DNA of 64,000 bases from JALYNX01 sp044867525 (lineage in GTDB: Bacteria; Actinomycetota; Acidimicrobiia; Spongiisociales; ZC4RG35). The first letter of the stretch is position 1. The number at the start of each line of letters is the position of its first letter. Made by a program: the position numbers and the translations under genes. Shown in pieces: positions 16,682 to 25,055 of the stretch. The DNA lies in NCBI GenBank assembly GCA_044867525.1, contig JBIOVB010000118.1, forward strand, positions 52,557-116,556, read 5' to 3'. The notes beneath the pieces were generated by a model that did not search any database, was not told the DNA's origin, and worked only from the letters and a program-made list of their open reading frames with translations.

Positions 16682-19600
16682 GTGAGCGGGTACGCCGAGC
16701 TGCATTGCCATACCAACTTCTCCTTCCTCGATGGGGCGTCTCACCCCGAGGACCTCGCCGAGCGGGCAATGGAGTTGGGCTACCAAGCGCTGGCGGTCAC
16801 CGACCACGACGGGTTCTACGGAGTCTCCCGGTTCTGGCAGGCGGCGAAGGCAGCCGGGCTTCCCGCCATCTATGGGGTCGAGATAGGGCTCGAGCCGGAG
16901 CCTGAGGGCCCACCCGATCCGGTTTCTCGTGCCGAGGAGTGGGACCGGCAGCGACATGCCCGGACCAAGGGAGGCCAGGGGAGGTTGCGTCGGGGGCGCA
17001 GTGTGCGGGCGCACGGGGTGAAGCCGACAGACCTTCCTGAGATGGACCACCTGGTGCTGCTCGCCGGCTCGCCCCAGGGATATCGGGCACTCTCCAATCT
17101 GGTGACCAGAGCCCAACTCCGGGGGGAGAAGGACCATCCGGTGTACCTCTGGGAAGACCTGGCGACGGTGGCCGGCAGCCCCGATGTCCATGTCCTCACC
17201 GGGTGCCACTTCGGGGCGGTGCCCAAGGCAGCGGCTCGCCACGATCTCGGGGCAACGGTCAGGCAGGCATCGCGGCTTCGAGAGCTGTTCGGAGCCCGGC
17301 TTCATCTCGAGTTGTGGCACCACGGGATGCCTGAGGACGATCCACGCAACGACCTGATGTGGGAGGTCGCCGAGAAGCTGGGGATTTCGGTGGTAGCAAC
17401 CAATCAGGCCCACTATCACGACCGCCGGGACGCCGATCTGTCGGAAGTCCTGGCTGCCATCGGGGGGAGGCGGACCCTGGCGGCCGCCGATGGATTCCGC
17501 CCAGCCAGCGACGAGCGGTATCTCAAGCCTCCGGCAGAGATGAGCCGACGATTCGCTCGCTATCCGGGTGCGGTCGCCCGCGCCGGAGAGCTGGGTCGCC
17601 GCCTGGCCTTCGATCTCGGCCTGGTCGCCCCCAACCTCCCAGACTTCCCCATGCCCGGCCATTTCCGCGATGAGATGGACTACCTGCGACATCTGACCTG
17701 GGAGGGCGCCCGTGAGGTCTACCCGGGGAGCGACGACGGGATCGACCCCCGGGCCCGGCGCCGACTCGAGCACGAGCTGGGGATCATCGAGCAACTGGGA
17801 TTCCCCGGCTATTTCCTGGTGGTGAAGGACATCATGGACTACGCCGAGACCCAGGACATCTACTGCCAGATCCGGGGCTCGGGCGCCGATTCGGCGGTGT
17901 GCCGCTGCCTCGGGCTGACCCGGGTCGACCCGATCCGGCTCCATCTCCCCTTCGAGCGCTTTCTCTCCGAGGAGCGGGGGAGACCACCGGACATCGACAT
18001 CGACTTCGAGGCCGACCGTCGCGAGGAGGTCATCCAGTACTGCTACCGCCAGTACGGGAGGGAGCGGGCGGCCATGGTGGCCAACGTGATCACCTACCGG
18101 GCCAAGTCGGTTCTCCGGGATGTGGCAAAGACCTTCGGGTTCACCCAGGCACAGGTCGACGGTCTCTCCAAGTACCTCGACACCAGGGACCCGGCGCTGA
18201 TCCGCCTCGACTCCCCACTGCCCGAGGGGATGACCGCCGAGATGATCTACGACATCTGCTGGCGGCTCGACGGCTTTCCCCGTCACCTCGGGATCCACTC
18301 CGGGGGGATGGTCATCGCCGACCGCCCCCTGTGGCAGGTGGTCCCATTGGAGTGGGGGCGGATGGAAGGGCGGACCGTCCTTCAGTGGGACAAGGACGAC
18401 TCGGCGGCGGTGGGGATCGTCAAGTTCGACCTGCTCGGGCTGGGGATGCTCAACGCCCTCCATCTCGCCCATGACCTGATCGAGGCCACCCACGGCATCG
18501 ACATCGACCTCGCCGCCATCCCGCAGGAGCCGGCGATCTACCGCTCGATCACCCGGGCCGACACTGTCGGGTTGTTCCAGATCGAGTCCCGGGCCCAGAT
18601 GGCCACCCTGCCCAAGATGAAGCCGAAGACCTTCTACGACCTGGCAGTCGAGGTTGCCCTGATCCGGCCCGGGCCGATCCAGGGGCAGTCGGTGCACCCC
18701 TACTTGCGGCGGCGGAGTGGTGAGGAGCAGGTGCGATACCCCCATCCTTCGACCGAGGAGATCCTGAAGAAGACACTCGGGGTCCCGGTGTTCCAGGAGC
18801 AGCTCATGGAGCTTGCCCGGGTCTGCGCCGGCTTCAACGGGAGCCAGGCCGATCGGTTGCGGCAGGCGATGACACACAAACGCTCGGAGAGGGAGATGGG
18901 CAAGCTCCGCGAGGACCTATATGTGGGGATGGCGGGCAACGGGATCATCGGGGATGCGGCCGATGAGATCTGGGAGAAGCTCCAGGGGTTCGCCGCCTTC
19001 GGGTTCCCGGAGAGCCACTCGGTGAGCTTCGCCTACATCGTCTACATGTCGGCCTGGCTGCGCTTCCACTACCCGGCGGAGTACCTGGCCGGTCTGCTCA
19101 ATGCCCAGCCCATGGGTTTCTACAGCCCGAACTCGCTGGTCCAGGATGGGCAACGACATGGGGTGGTCGTATTGGGGCCGGACGTGAACGTGTCCTGGCA
19201 CGACTGCACCATCGAGGCGGTTGATGCCGAGCCCGACGACATCGTCGAGTACCTGGGGGAGCGTTGGCGCCGGGGCCGAGGGTTGGTAGACGACCCGGTA
19301 CGGCCCCCGGTCGGGGTGCGGATGGGGCTCCGCTATGTGCGCAACATGGGGGAGAGGGAGGTGACCAGGGTGGAGGCTGCCCGAATCCTGGGCGGGCCTT
19401 TCCGGTCACCGCAGGACCTGGCTTCCCGCACCGGGCTCGGGGTCGAAGCTCTGGAGGGCCTCTCCGCCTCCGGGGCACTGGAGTCGATCGGTCTCGGTCG
19501 GAGGGAGGGGATGTGGGCCGCGGGGGCGCTCGCCGAGATCGATCCCGAGCGGCTGGCCCTGTCACCGGGGGTGGAGGCACCGGAGCTCCCGGGAATGAGT

Positions 19601-19999
19601 GACGAGGAATCACATAGGGCCGACCTGTGGGCGGTGGGAGTCTCCAGCCGACACCCGATGAGTTTCGTACGCGACCAGTTGGAAGGCTGCCTCACCGCAG
19701 CTGAGGCGCTGGAGGTGCAACGCAACAAGGCCCGGATCCGGGTGGCGGGGGTGGTCACCCATCGCCAGCGCCCGGGGACCGCCAAGGGGGTCTACTTCCT
19801 CAACCTGGAGGACGAGACCGGCCTTCTCAACATCATCGTCTTGCCCGATGTCTGGGCCCGCCACCGGGAGGTGGTCCGTCGCAGCCCGGCCCTGGTGATC
19901 GAGGGCCGGCTCGAGTACCACGACGGGGTGACCAACATCGTGGCCCGTGACTTCCAGGCGATCGGAGTGCAGACGGTGCAGTCGAGGGACTTCCGGTGA
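16682..19999 (+). CDS. dnaE2: Error-prone DNA polymerase III alpha subunit DnaE2 (ImuC)
   Basis: 1105 residues. The N-terminal PHP domain opens YAELHCHTNFSFLDGASHPEDL, the typical DnaE2 start, and the polymerase active-site PDIDIDFEADRREEVIQY lies near residue 435. The helix-hairpin region and the OB fold near the end (IRVAGVVTHRQRPGTAKGVYFLNLEDETGLLNIIV) are present. The C-terminal clamp-binding tail of DnaE1 is missing, as in the family. It acts in damage-induced mutagenic repair, usually with ImuB and ImuA, but neither is next to it. The GTG start is supported by the LexA box and -10 element immediately upstream. Confidence 0.95.
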   Translation: MSGYAELHCHTNFSFLDGASHPEDLAERAMELGYQALAVTDHDGFYGVSRFWQAAKAAGLPAIYGVEIGLEPEPEGPPDPVSRAEEWDRQRHARTKGGQGRLRRGRSVRAHGVKPTDLPEMDHLVLLAGSPQGYRALSNLVTRAQLRGEKDHPVYLWEDLATVAGSPDVHVLTGCHFGAVPKAAARHDLGATVRQASRLRELFGARLHLELWHHGMPEDDPRNDLMWEVAEKLGISVVATNQAHYHDRRDADLSEVLAAIGGRRTLAAADGFRPASDERYLKPPAEMSRRFARYPGAVARAGELGRRLAFDLGLVAPNLPDFPMPGHFRDEMDYLRHLTWEGAREVYPGSDDGIDPRARRRLEHELGIIEQLGFPGYFLVVKDIMDYAETQDIYCQIRGSGADSAVCRCLGLTRVDPIRLHLPFERFLSEERGRPPDIDIDFEADRREEVIQYCYRQYGRERAAMVANVITYRAKSVLRDVAKTFGFTQAQVDGLSKYLDTRDPALIRLDSPLPEGMTAEMIYDICWRLDGFPRHLGIHSGGMVIADRPLWQVVPLEWGRMEGRTVLQWDKDDSAAVGIVKFDLLGLGMLNALHLAHDLIEATHGIDIDLAAIPQEPAIYRSITRADTVGLFQIESRAQMATLPKMKPKTFYDLAVEVALIRPGPIQGQSVHPYLRRRSGEEQVRYPHPSTEEILKKTLGVPVFQEQLMELARVCAGFNGSQADRLRQAMTHKRSEREMGKLREDLYVGMAGNGIIGDAADEIWEKLQGFAAFGFPESHSVSFAYIVYMSAWLRFHYPAEYLAGLLNAQPMGFYSPNSLVQDGQRHGVVVLGPDVNVSWHDCTIEAVDAEPDDIVEYLGERWRRGRGLVDDPVRPPVGVRMGLRYVRNMGEREVTRVEAARILGGPFRSPQDLASRTGLGVEALEGLSASGALESIGLGRREGMWAAGALAEIDPERLALSPGVEAPELPGMSDEESHRADLWAVGVSSRHPMSFVRDQLEGCLTAAEALEVQRNKARIRVAGVVTHRQRPGTAKGVYFLNLEDETGLLNIIVLPDVWARHREVVRRSPALVIEGRLEYHDGVTNIVARDFQAIGVQTVQSRDFR

Positions 20000-20031
20000 T
20001 CGGTAGCGTCGCGGGCAACGAGGAGATGCCA

Positions 20032-20442
20032 ATGGACATGAAGCTGGAAGTCGTAGTGCTCCCGGTGTCGGACGTCGACCGGGCCAAGGAGTTCTTCGAG
20101 AGGGCGGGATTCAGTGTCGATGTCGACTTTCAGCCAAACGACTCGTTCCGTGTGGTCCAGGTGACACCACCGGGATCGGCCTGCTCGATCACGTTCGGCA
20201 CCGGGATCAGCCGGGGCGCTCCCGGGACCTATCAGGGCTTGCACCTGGTGGTGGAGGATCTGCCGACGGCGATCGAGGACCTGTCGGGTCGGGGCATCGA
20301 GGTCGGTGAGCCGTTCCACTTCGGCGACGAGGGCCAGACAGCGGGGCTACATCCCGAGCGGGCCGACTACGGGTCGTACGCCGCGTTCAGCGATCCAGAC
20401 GGCAATGGCTTTCTGCTCCAGGAGGTCGGGCGCAAGGGGTGA
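20032..20442 (+). CDS. VOC family (glyoxalase/bleomycin-resistance fold) protein
   Basis: About 136 residues forming one VOC unit pair: KLEVVVLPVSDVDRAKEFFERAGFSVDVDF at the start and YAAFSDPDGNGFLLQEV at the end, with a mid-region GLHLVVEDLPTAIEDL. Potential metal ligands are present, but the reaction is unknown. I prefer the ATG at 20032 because AGGAG lies 6 bases upstream. A GTG at 19996 overlapping the dnaE2 stop would extend it by 12 residues. Close spacing suggests read-through from dnaE2. Confidence 0.8.
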   Translation: MDMKLEVVVLPVSDVDRAKEFFERAGFSVDVDFQPNDSFRVVQVTPPGSACSITFGTGISRGAPGTYQGLHLVVEDLPTAIEDLSGRGIEVGEPFHFGDEGQTAGLHPERADYGSYAAFSDPDGNGFLLQEVGRKG

Positions 20443-20445
20443 AAG

Positions 20446-21036
20446 CTAGCGATCTGGTTCCCAGAACCGGGCTACACCATGCAGGTAGTGGAGGACATCG
20501 TCATCTCGTCCCGCGAGGAGTAGCGCCCATGCCAGCGAGAAATCCGGCCCGAATGTGTCGAGTTGTGGCGAACCCGGGGTTTCCGAAGCAGCTCTGAGCT
20601 CGGTGGCCGCCAGGTCGAGGTCGCCACTAGCCAGATGGGCCTTTCCCCGGATCACGTGCGCGTGGTGGATGAGATTCCCGTAGTTCCAATCGTCGGGCGA
20701 CATGGCATCGGCAGCCCTCGTCAGCTGGTCGGCGAATTGGAAAGCTGCTCGGAGGTCGCCCCCCTCTACGAGTTCGTATCCAACATCTGCATTGGGGTCG
20801 GGATTGTCCTCCGCGTGATCGGTCTCGAAGGCAGATTGGGCGGCCAGGAACATCTCCAGCGCCGCGGAACGAACAAGGAAACCGGGTCGGTCATGGCGGT
20901 GGTCAGCGTCTGGAACGAGTCGGTCGAACACCTCATCTTCCGACAGGAGCGGATCATTCGAAATTGCATCGATGAGCTCTTCGACACCACGTTGAGCCGC
21001 CGCCAGAGCAAGGTCGGCGATTTCTTGGTCTGTCAT
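20446..21036 (-). CDS. Hypothetical protein, TPR-like helical
   Basis: 196 residues, acidic. I do not recognise a family. The middle and C-terminal parts (DDWNYGNLIHHAHVIRGKAHLASGDLDLAATELRAASETPG...FSLAWALLLAG) read like tetratricopeptide-type helix pairs, so a binding or scaffolding role is possible. It converges on the VOC gene with a 3-base gap and is divergent from the DUF222-HNH gene. Confidence 0.6.
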   Translation of the reverse strand: MTDQEIADLALAAAQRGVEELIDAISNDPLLSEDEVFDRLVPDADHRHDRPGFLVRSAALEMFLAAQSAFETDHAEDNPDPNADVGYELVEGGDLRAAFQFADQLTRAADAMSPDDWNYGNLIHHAHVIRGKAHLASGDLDLAATELRAASETPGSPQLDTFGPDFSLAWALLLAGRDDDVLHYLHGVARFWEPDR

Positions 21037-21146
21037 TGTTGTACCTTGCCATTCGGGTCACGGGTCGAGCAGATTTCTCTAAGTTTTCCCGGTCACTCCA
21101 TCTTCCAGGGCAGAATCTGTCACACACCGTCGGTACTGTGTCGAAC

Positions 21147-22214
21147 ATGGACTGGGGGAGTCTGACTGAGGATCAGCTGGATCTGATCATCACTGGGGGA
21201 GAGCGTCAGGTCGCCGAGATCAGGGCCGTCCAGATGGCGGCGATCCAGGAGAAGCGGCGACGCCAGTCACATCACAACGACGGCTATAGGTCGATCGTCG
21301 ACTGGTTCGCCGCCAGGGCGGACCTCTCCCATCAGGCCTCGCGGTCGATCTGTTGGACCGCCTCGAGGTTGGAGGAGGCACCCGAGGTGGCGGCTCAGCT
21401 CGCCAACGGCGAGATCACCTTCGACCGGGCCGAGCAGCTGGCACGACTCCCAGAGCGCGTCCGGCACGATCACGAGGGCTATGACATCGGACAGCTCCGC
21501 AGGTTGGTGGCTCATCATCGGCGTCTGAGCCCGAGGCGGGAGCGTGAGATCGCCTCGAGCGGGTATCTGCATTTCCAACCATCGCTCGACGAGACCACGA
21601 CCCACATTTGGGGTGAGCTTGCCGGGCTCGATGCCCGTCTGGTGGAGAAGGCAATCGATCAGCGCGCCGACGAGGTGGTGGCTGACGATGTGCCGTTGGC
21701 CGTTGCCGAGCGTCGGGCGTTGGCCCTGGTCGCGATCTGTCAGGACTCGCTCTACTCGTCCGATGCGACAGGCGATTCGCCGCCGGTCGACATCGCGGTC
21801 ACCGTCGACGCCCGGACCGCGGCAGCCACCAACGGCGAGTCAGGAGTGGCGGTGCTCGCCGGGCCGCGTGTCGGGCGACGCACTCTCGAAGAGGTCCTGT
21901 GCAACGGCATCGTCGAAGTGATCGGCATCGCCGAATCGGGTGAGCCACTGAGCTTGGGGCGGCGATCACGAACCGTCAGCCGCAAGCTGCGGCGCCACAT
22001 CCTGGCCCGGGATGGCGGCTGCACCGTCGAGGGCTGTCCCTCCCACTATCGCCTCGAAGTACACCACTCGGTGCCGTGGTCACACGGTGGGCGCACGGAC
22101 GCAGAGGATTTGATCACCCTGTGTTGGTTCCATCACCACGTCGCGGTGCATCGGCTTGGCATGGAGTTGATCCGGATCGGCCGATCCCGGGTGAGGCTGA
22201 AACGACCTAGCTAG
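21147..22214 (+). CDS. DUF222 domain protein with C-terminal HNH endonuclease
   Basis: 355 residues. The long N-terminal DUF222 region (DGYRSIVDWFAARADLSHQASRSICWTASRLEEAPEVAAQLANGEITFDRAEQLARL) is followed by an HNH nuclease domain: RDGGCTVEGCPSHYRLEVHHSVPWSHGGRTDAEDLITLCWFHHHVAVHR. Two zinc-finger-like Cys pairs and the catalytic HH are intact. Proteins of this type (13E12-like) occur in many copies in actinobacterial genomes and may be mobile or defence related. Their function is not established. The start ATG is 8 bases after a TACTGT hexamer. Confidence 0.85.
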   Translation: MDWGSLTEDQLDLIITGGERQVAEIRAVQMAAIQEKRRRQSHHNDGYRSIVDWFAARADLSHQASRSICWTASRLEEAPEVAAQLANGEITFDRAEQLARLPERVRHDHEGYDIGQLRRLVAHHRRLSPRREREIASSGYLHFQPSLDETTTHIWGELAGLDARLVEKAIDQRADEVVADDVPLAVAERRALALVAICQDSLYSSDATGDSPPVDIAVTVDARTAAATNGESGVAVLAGPRVGRRTLEEVLCNGIVEVIGIAESGEPLSLGRRSRTVSRKLRRHILARDGGCTVEGCPSHYRLEVHHSVPWSHGGRTDAEDLITLCWFHHHVAVHRLGMELIRIGRSRVRLKRPS

Positions 22215-22215
22215 G

Positions 22216-22232
22216 GGTGGGCCTTCCCCACC
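22216..22232 (+). terminator. Possible terminator hairpin after the HNH gene
   Basis: GGTGGG-CCTTC-CCCACC begins just after the HNH stop codon. The stem is GC-rich but lacks a T-tract, so termination is uncertain. The remaining spacer to 22367 shows no gene or motif that I can recognise. Confidence 0.35.
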
Positions 22233-22367
22233 ACCCCGGATCACAGAAGCTTGGATCCCGGCCACACGGGTCGGTCAAGAACTCTTCGAAATCAATGCGC
22301 CGTGCAACCCGGAGGCCGTCCACCGAGAGAGTGCACCGGACGAGGCTACCTCTGGCCTCACATCCGC

Positions 22368-23174
22368 TCACCTGACACCGTCCAAATGAGCTTCGAGCTC
22401 GGCAATGAAGTCGTCGATGCTCTGGATGTGGCAGGCGTGGTCGCCCTCCAGCTCCACAACCTTCGAGCTCGGGAGCAATTCGCCCAAGAGGTCAACCACC
22501 CGCCGCTCCCATTGCACAGACACGCGTCCTTTCACCAGAAGGACAGGGCAGTCGATCTTCTCCAACTCCTCAAGAGAGTGCCGGGTCTGCAGTGCACCGC
22601 TTGCCAACCAGGAGAGCGAGGCCCGGTGAGGAGCCCATCGTTCCCAGTTCGGATGCAGGCGGGCCTCCGAAGCATCCGAGACGAAGCCGGCGATCTGGAG
22701 AAACCGTGCCAGGTCGTCTTCGCTGACTTCTTTGCCGGCGAGACTCAGAATCAGCTCATCGCCGTCCTGGGATTGCGGATCGATTTCACCTGCTTGCTCG
22801 ATGATCCAACTGGATGCCGGCTCGATGAGAGCCAGGGACCTGACCCAACTCGGGTGGGTCAAGGTGAAGTCGATCAGGGACTGCCCACCGGCCGACCAGC
22901 CGGCGAAGTCGGCTGCATCGAGCCCGAGATCATCCAGGGTGAGCCTCAGGTTCTCCCGTTCGATCTCTGCCGAGTACCCGGCGTCCCCACGGATCCCCGC
23001 AGAACCGAGCTCGTTGTGGATTGGCTGAACGCGGATCACCCGACGATGGGCGCTGAGCCGTTCCTGGTGGGGAATCCATGACAGCCAGCCGGTCAATATC
23101 CCCGGAACGAGGATGAGCGGAGCGCCGACACCGGCCGCGTCATACGCAAGGACTCGGGGCTCGATGCTCGCCAC
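22368..23174 (-). CDS. Alpha/beta-fold hydrolase
   Basis: 268 residues with the canonical fold: the oxyanion strand LILVPGILTGW, the nucleophile elbow GWSAGGQS (Ser), and late motifs PVLLVKGRVS and the catalytic His in LEGDHACHIQS. The family includes esterases, haloperoxidases and C-C hydrolases; the substrate is not assignable. It starts 4 bases after the cupin gene stop, so it is probably the last gene of a short minus-strand operon. Confidence 0.85.
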   Translation of the reverse strand: MASIEPRVLAYDAAGVGAPLILVPGILTGWLSWIPHQERLSAHRRVIRVQPIHNELGSAGIRGDAGYSAEIERENLRLTLDDLGLDAADFAGWSAGGQSLIDFTLTHPSWVRSLALIEPASSWIIEQAGEIDPQSQDGDELILSLAGKEVSEDDLARFLQIAGFVSDASEARLHPNWERWAPHRASLSWLASGALQTRHSLEELEKIDCPVLLVKGRVSVQWERRVVDLLGELLPSSKVVELEGDHACHIQSIDDFIAELEAHLDGVR

Positions 23175-23177
23175 GCT

Positions 23178-23555
23178 TTAGGCCGGGCCCTCGACGTTGA
23201 TGACCGGCGGACCATCCCCGGCTCTGACCACCACGATCCTGCTCTGGGTGTCCCCTGGGTTGCTCTCCCGATGGACCGCACCTTTGGGCACGTGGAGAAA
23301 ATCCCCTGGGCCGGCGATGACTACAGCCTCGCCGTTGCTTCCCGATTCCATGCGGAGGGCGCCATCGATCACATAGATCGAGGTGTCGTGATTCCCATGA
23401 TGGTGCCAGCCAGAGGTCATCCCGGCCTCGGTGGTCACCAGGCCCGCCCACATCCCCTCGATGGAAATAGCTTGCTCCCGCGTCATCCCCGGGGTGGGAT
23501 CCCCTTCGATGCGCTCGCCGGGGCGGACAAGGGAAACTGGGTCCGTGGTTGCCAA
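23178..23555 (-). CDS. Cupin domain protein
   Basis: 125 residues forming a single small beta barrel. Motif 1 reads GMTSGWHHHGNHDTSIYVIDGALRME and supplies the metal-binding histidines. Motif 2 reads GDFLHVPKGAVHRESN and supplies the last His. It could be an enzyme or a sensor domain; no reaction can be assigned. It is transcribed just ahead of the alpha/beta hydrolase with a 3-base gap, hinting at a shared role. Confidence 0.85.
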   Translation of the reverse strand: MATTDPVSLVRPGERIEGDPTPGMTREQAISIEGMWAGLVTTEAGMTSGWHHHGNHDTSIYVIDGALRMESGSNGEAVVIAGPGDFLHVPKGAVHRESNPGDTQSRIVVVRAGDGPPVINVEGPA

Positions 23556-23584
23556 GGTCGCCTCCTGACTCCGGCTTGCGGAAT

Positions 23585-23974
23585 CTACTCCAGCGAGTCC
23601 AGGTACCCCTTGGCCAGGCGCTTCGGTGCCCGGTCGAGCCAGGCCTCGACCATCAGCTCCTCCAACTCGGAGGACTCGATGTTGTCCAGGAGCACCAGGA
23701 CCGAGGGATATCCGTCGAAGTGCGGTGTCGTGAAGAACACCGTCGGGTCATCCGACAGCAACGCCTCTTTCACCCCGAGATCCTGTACCCGGACCCCGAG
23801 GATCGGCCCATCCGGAGCCGAGTCTCCGAGTGCCTGGTAGTCGGAGCGACGTAGTGGTCGCTCCCATGCGAACAACTTGTCCTTGACCCGCCAGTGGGCT
23901 TGGCCCCAGCTCTCCTTCTCTGACGTCTCCGGAAGGGAGGAGGCGATCCGGCGTACGTCCTCCCATGTGGCCAT
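23585..23974 (-). CDS. MmcQ/YjbR family protein
   Basis: 129 residues. The start MATWEDVRRIASSLPETSEKESWGQAHWRVKDKLFAWERPL and the ending EELMVEAWLDRAPKRLAKGYLD match the MmcQ/YjbR (DUF419) DNA-binding-like fold. The biochemical role is unknown for the family. Its ATG overlaps the stop of the DUF2237 gene by one base (TGATG), so the two are coupled. Confidence 0.85.
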   Translation of the reverse strand: MATWEDVRRIASSLPETSEKESWGQAHWRVKDKLFAWERPLRRSDYQALGDSAPDGPILGVRVQDLGVKEALLSDDPTVFFTTPHFDGYPSVLVLLDNIESSELEELMVEAWLDRAPKRLAKGYLDSLE

Positions 23975-24366
23975 CAGGCATCCAGGGCGCTGGGGTCTGT
24001 TGGGACGTCGACGGCGTGCTCCTGGAGGATCTCGAGCGGGATCAGACCGAGCACCGACTCGTGAGTCGAGGCCAGGATCACGGGCGCCGCCACTCCTGCC
24101 TGATGTGCCAGCAGCCAGTTCCCCGCAGTCACGCACCATCGGTCGCCGGGGACCAGCCCGGGGAAGATGTACTCGGGCATCGGTGTCGACAGGTCGTTGC
24201 CGATCTCCCGTTGATGATCGAGAAACTCCATGGTGATCACCGCGCAGATCGTGTGGCTCCCGAGATCCTGGGGCCCGGTCTGACACCAACCGTCCCTGTA
24301 GAACCCGGTGAGGGGGTCGGTGCCGCATTCCTCCAGTTCGGTGCCCAGGACATTCAGTGCCGCCAT
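23974..24366 (-). CDS. DUF2237 family protein
   Basis: 130 residues that match the compact DUF2237 pattern throughout: NVLGTELEECGTDPLTGFYRDGWCQTGPQDLGSHTICAVITMEFL, then GNDLSTPMPEYIFPGLVPGDRWCVTAGNWL and a closing LIPLEILQEHAVD. Three conserved cysteines are in place. The family has no known function. It forms a coupled pair with the downstream MmcQ/YjbR gene. Confidence 0.85.
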   Translation of the reverse strand: MAALNVLGTELEECGTDPLTGFYRDGWCQTGPQDLGSHTICAVITMEFLDHQREIGNDLSTPMPEYIFPGLVPGDRWCVTAGNWLLAHQAGVAAPVILASTHESVLGLIPLEILQEHAVDVPTDPSALDA

Positions 24367-24384
24367 GGCATCACCAATCCCGTG

Positions 24385-24984
24385 TCACCCCTGGCAGGTG
24401 AAGATGTCCCAGCCGCCCTCGTTGTACACCGCCCATGCCGCGGCGGCGGTGGAGGCCTCGGGATCGGTGGGGTCCGAGCCGGAGTATCCGGCCTGTGACG
24501 CCCGGTTCTCCCAGTACTGGGGCAAATGCTGGAACAAACCCACGGCACCGCTCCGGAGATTCGTGGAGTTGGGGTCGAATCGGGACTCACACCATGCCAC
24601 CCGCACCGCCTTGTTGACGTCTTCCGGGGTGAAGAAGCGGGAGACGAGTTCCCTGACCTGAACCTGTGACAACCACCCTGAGGTGTCGGAGGCTATTGAT
24701 CCTTCGGTGGACTCGGCGGCCCCGGAGTCCGAGTTGTCAGCGGGGTCCTCTTCGATCGTGCCGACGGCGACTTCGGCGGAGTCGCCGCTGAGCACGGCAT
24801 AGGCGAGTCCTGCTTGGGCGCCCGAGGCGTGACCGACGCTGGCTGCAGCAGCCTCGCTCTCCAGCTCATCGACGGTCGACTCAGGGGTGCCGAAAGCGGC
24901 GAACCCGGCCAGAGCCAGGAGGGCCACCGCTGCCCACCCAGCAATAAAAGACAAGCGTCTCAAGCGCATATGAAGCGACTCCAC
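24385..24984 (-). CDS. Secreted lytic transglycosylase-like protein
   Basis: 199 residues. An Arg-containing N-terminus and a hydrophobic helix (FIAGWAAVALLALAGFAAFG) form a signal peptide or anchor. A low-complexity acidic linker (about 35-100) is followed by a C-terminal lysozyme-like/SLT domain: VAWCESRFDPNSTNLRSGAVGLFQHLPQYW, with the catalytic Glu in CESRFDP. It probably acts on peptidoglycan at the cell surface. The start could be either Met 1 or the internal Met at residue 6 (24969). A 9-base DnaA-box-like sequence lies in its upstream spacer. Confidence 0.8.
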   Translation of the reverse strand: MESLHMRLRRLSFIAGWAAVALLALAGFAAFGTPESTVDELESEAAAASVGHASGAQAGLAYAVLSGDSAEVAVGTIEEDPADNSDSGAAESTEGSIASDTSGWLSQVQVRELVSRFFTPEDVNKAVRVAWCESRFDPNSTNLRSGAVGLFQHLPQYWENRASQAGYSGSDPTDPEASTAAAAWAVYNEGGWDIFTCQG

Positions 24985-25055
24985 CAGCGGGAAGACCGCT
25001 GCCCAGGAGCGGGAACCCTACTCAGTTGTGGATAAGTGCGACAACTCGGAATTGC

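Noticed and set aside
16628..18877. A very long minus-strand frame opposite dnaE2
   Set aside because: It is an antisense shadow of a GC-rich gene, rich in Pro, Gly, His and Val without family pattern; only the last ~114 codons (the SnoaL-like gene) are real.
22216..22367. Small gene in the spacer after the HNH gene
   Set aside because: No start with a ribosome site and no family pattern in either strand.
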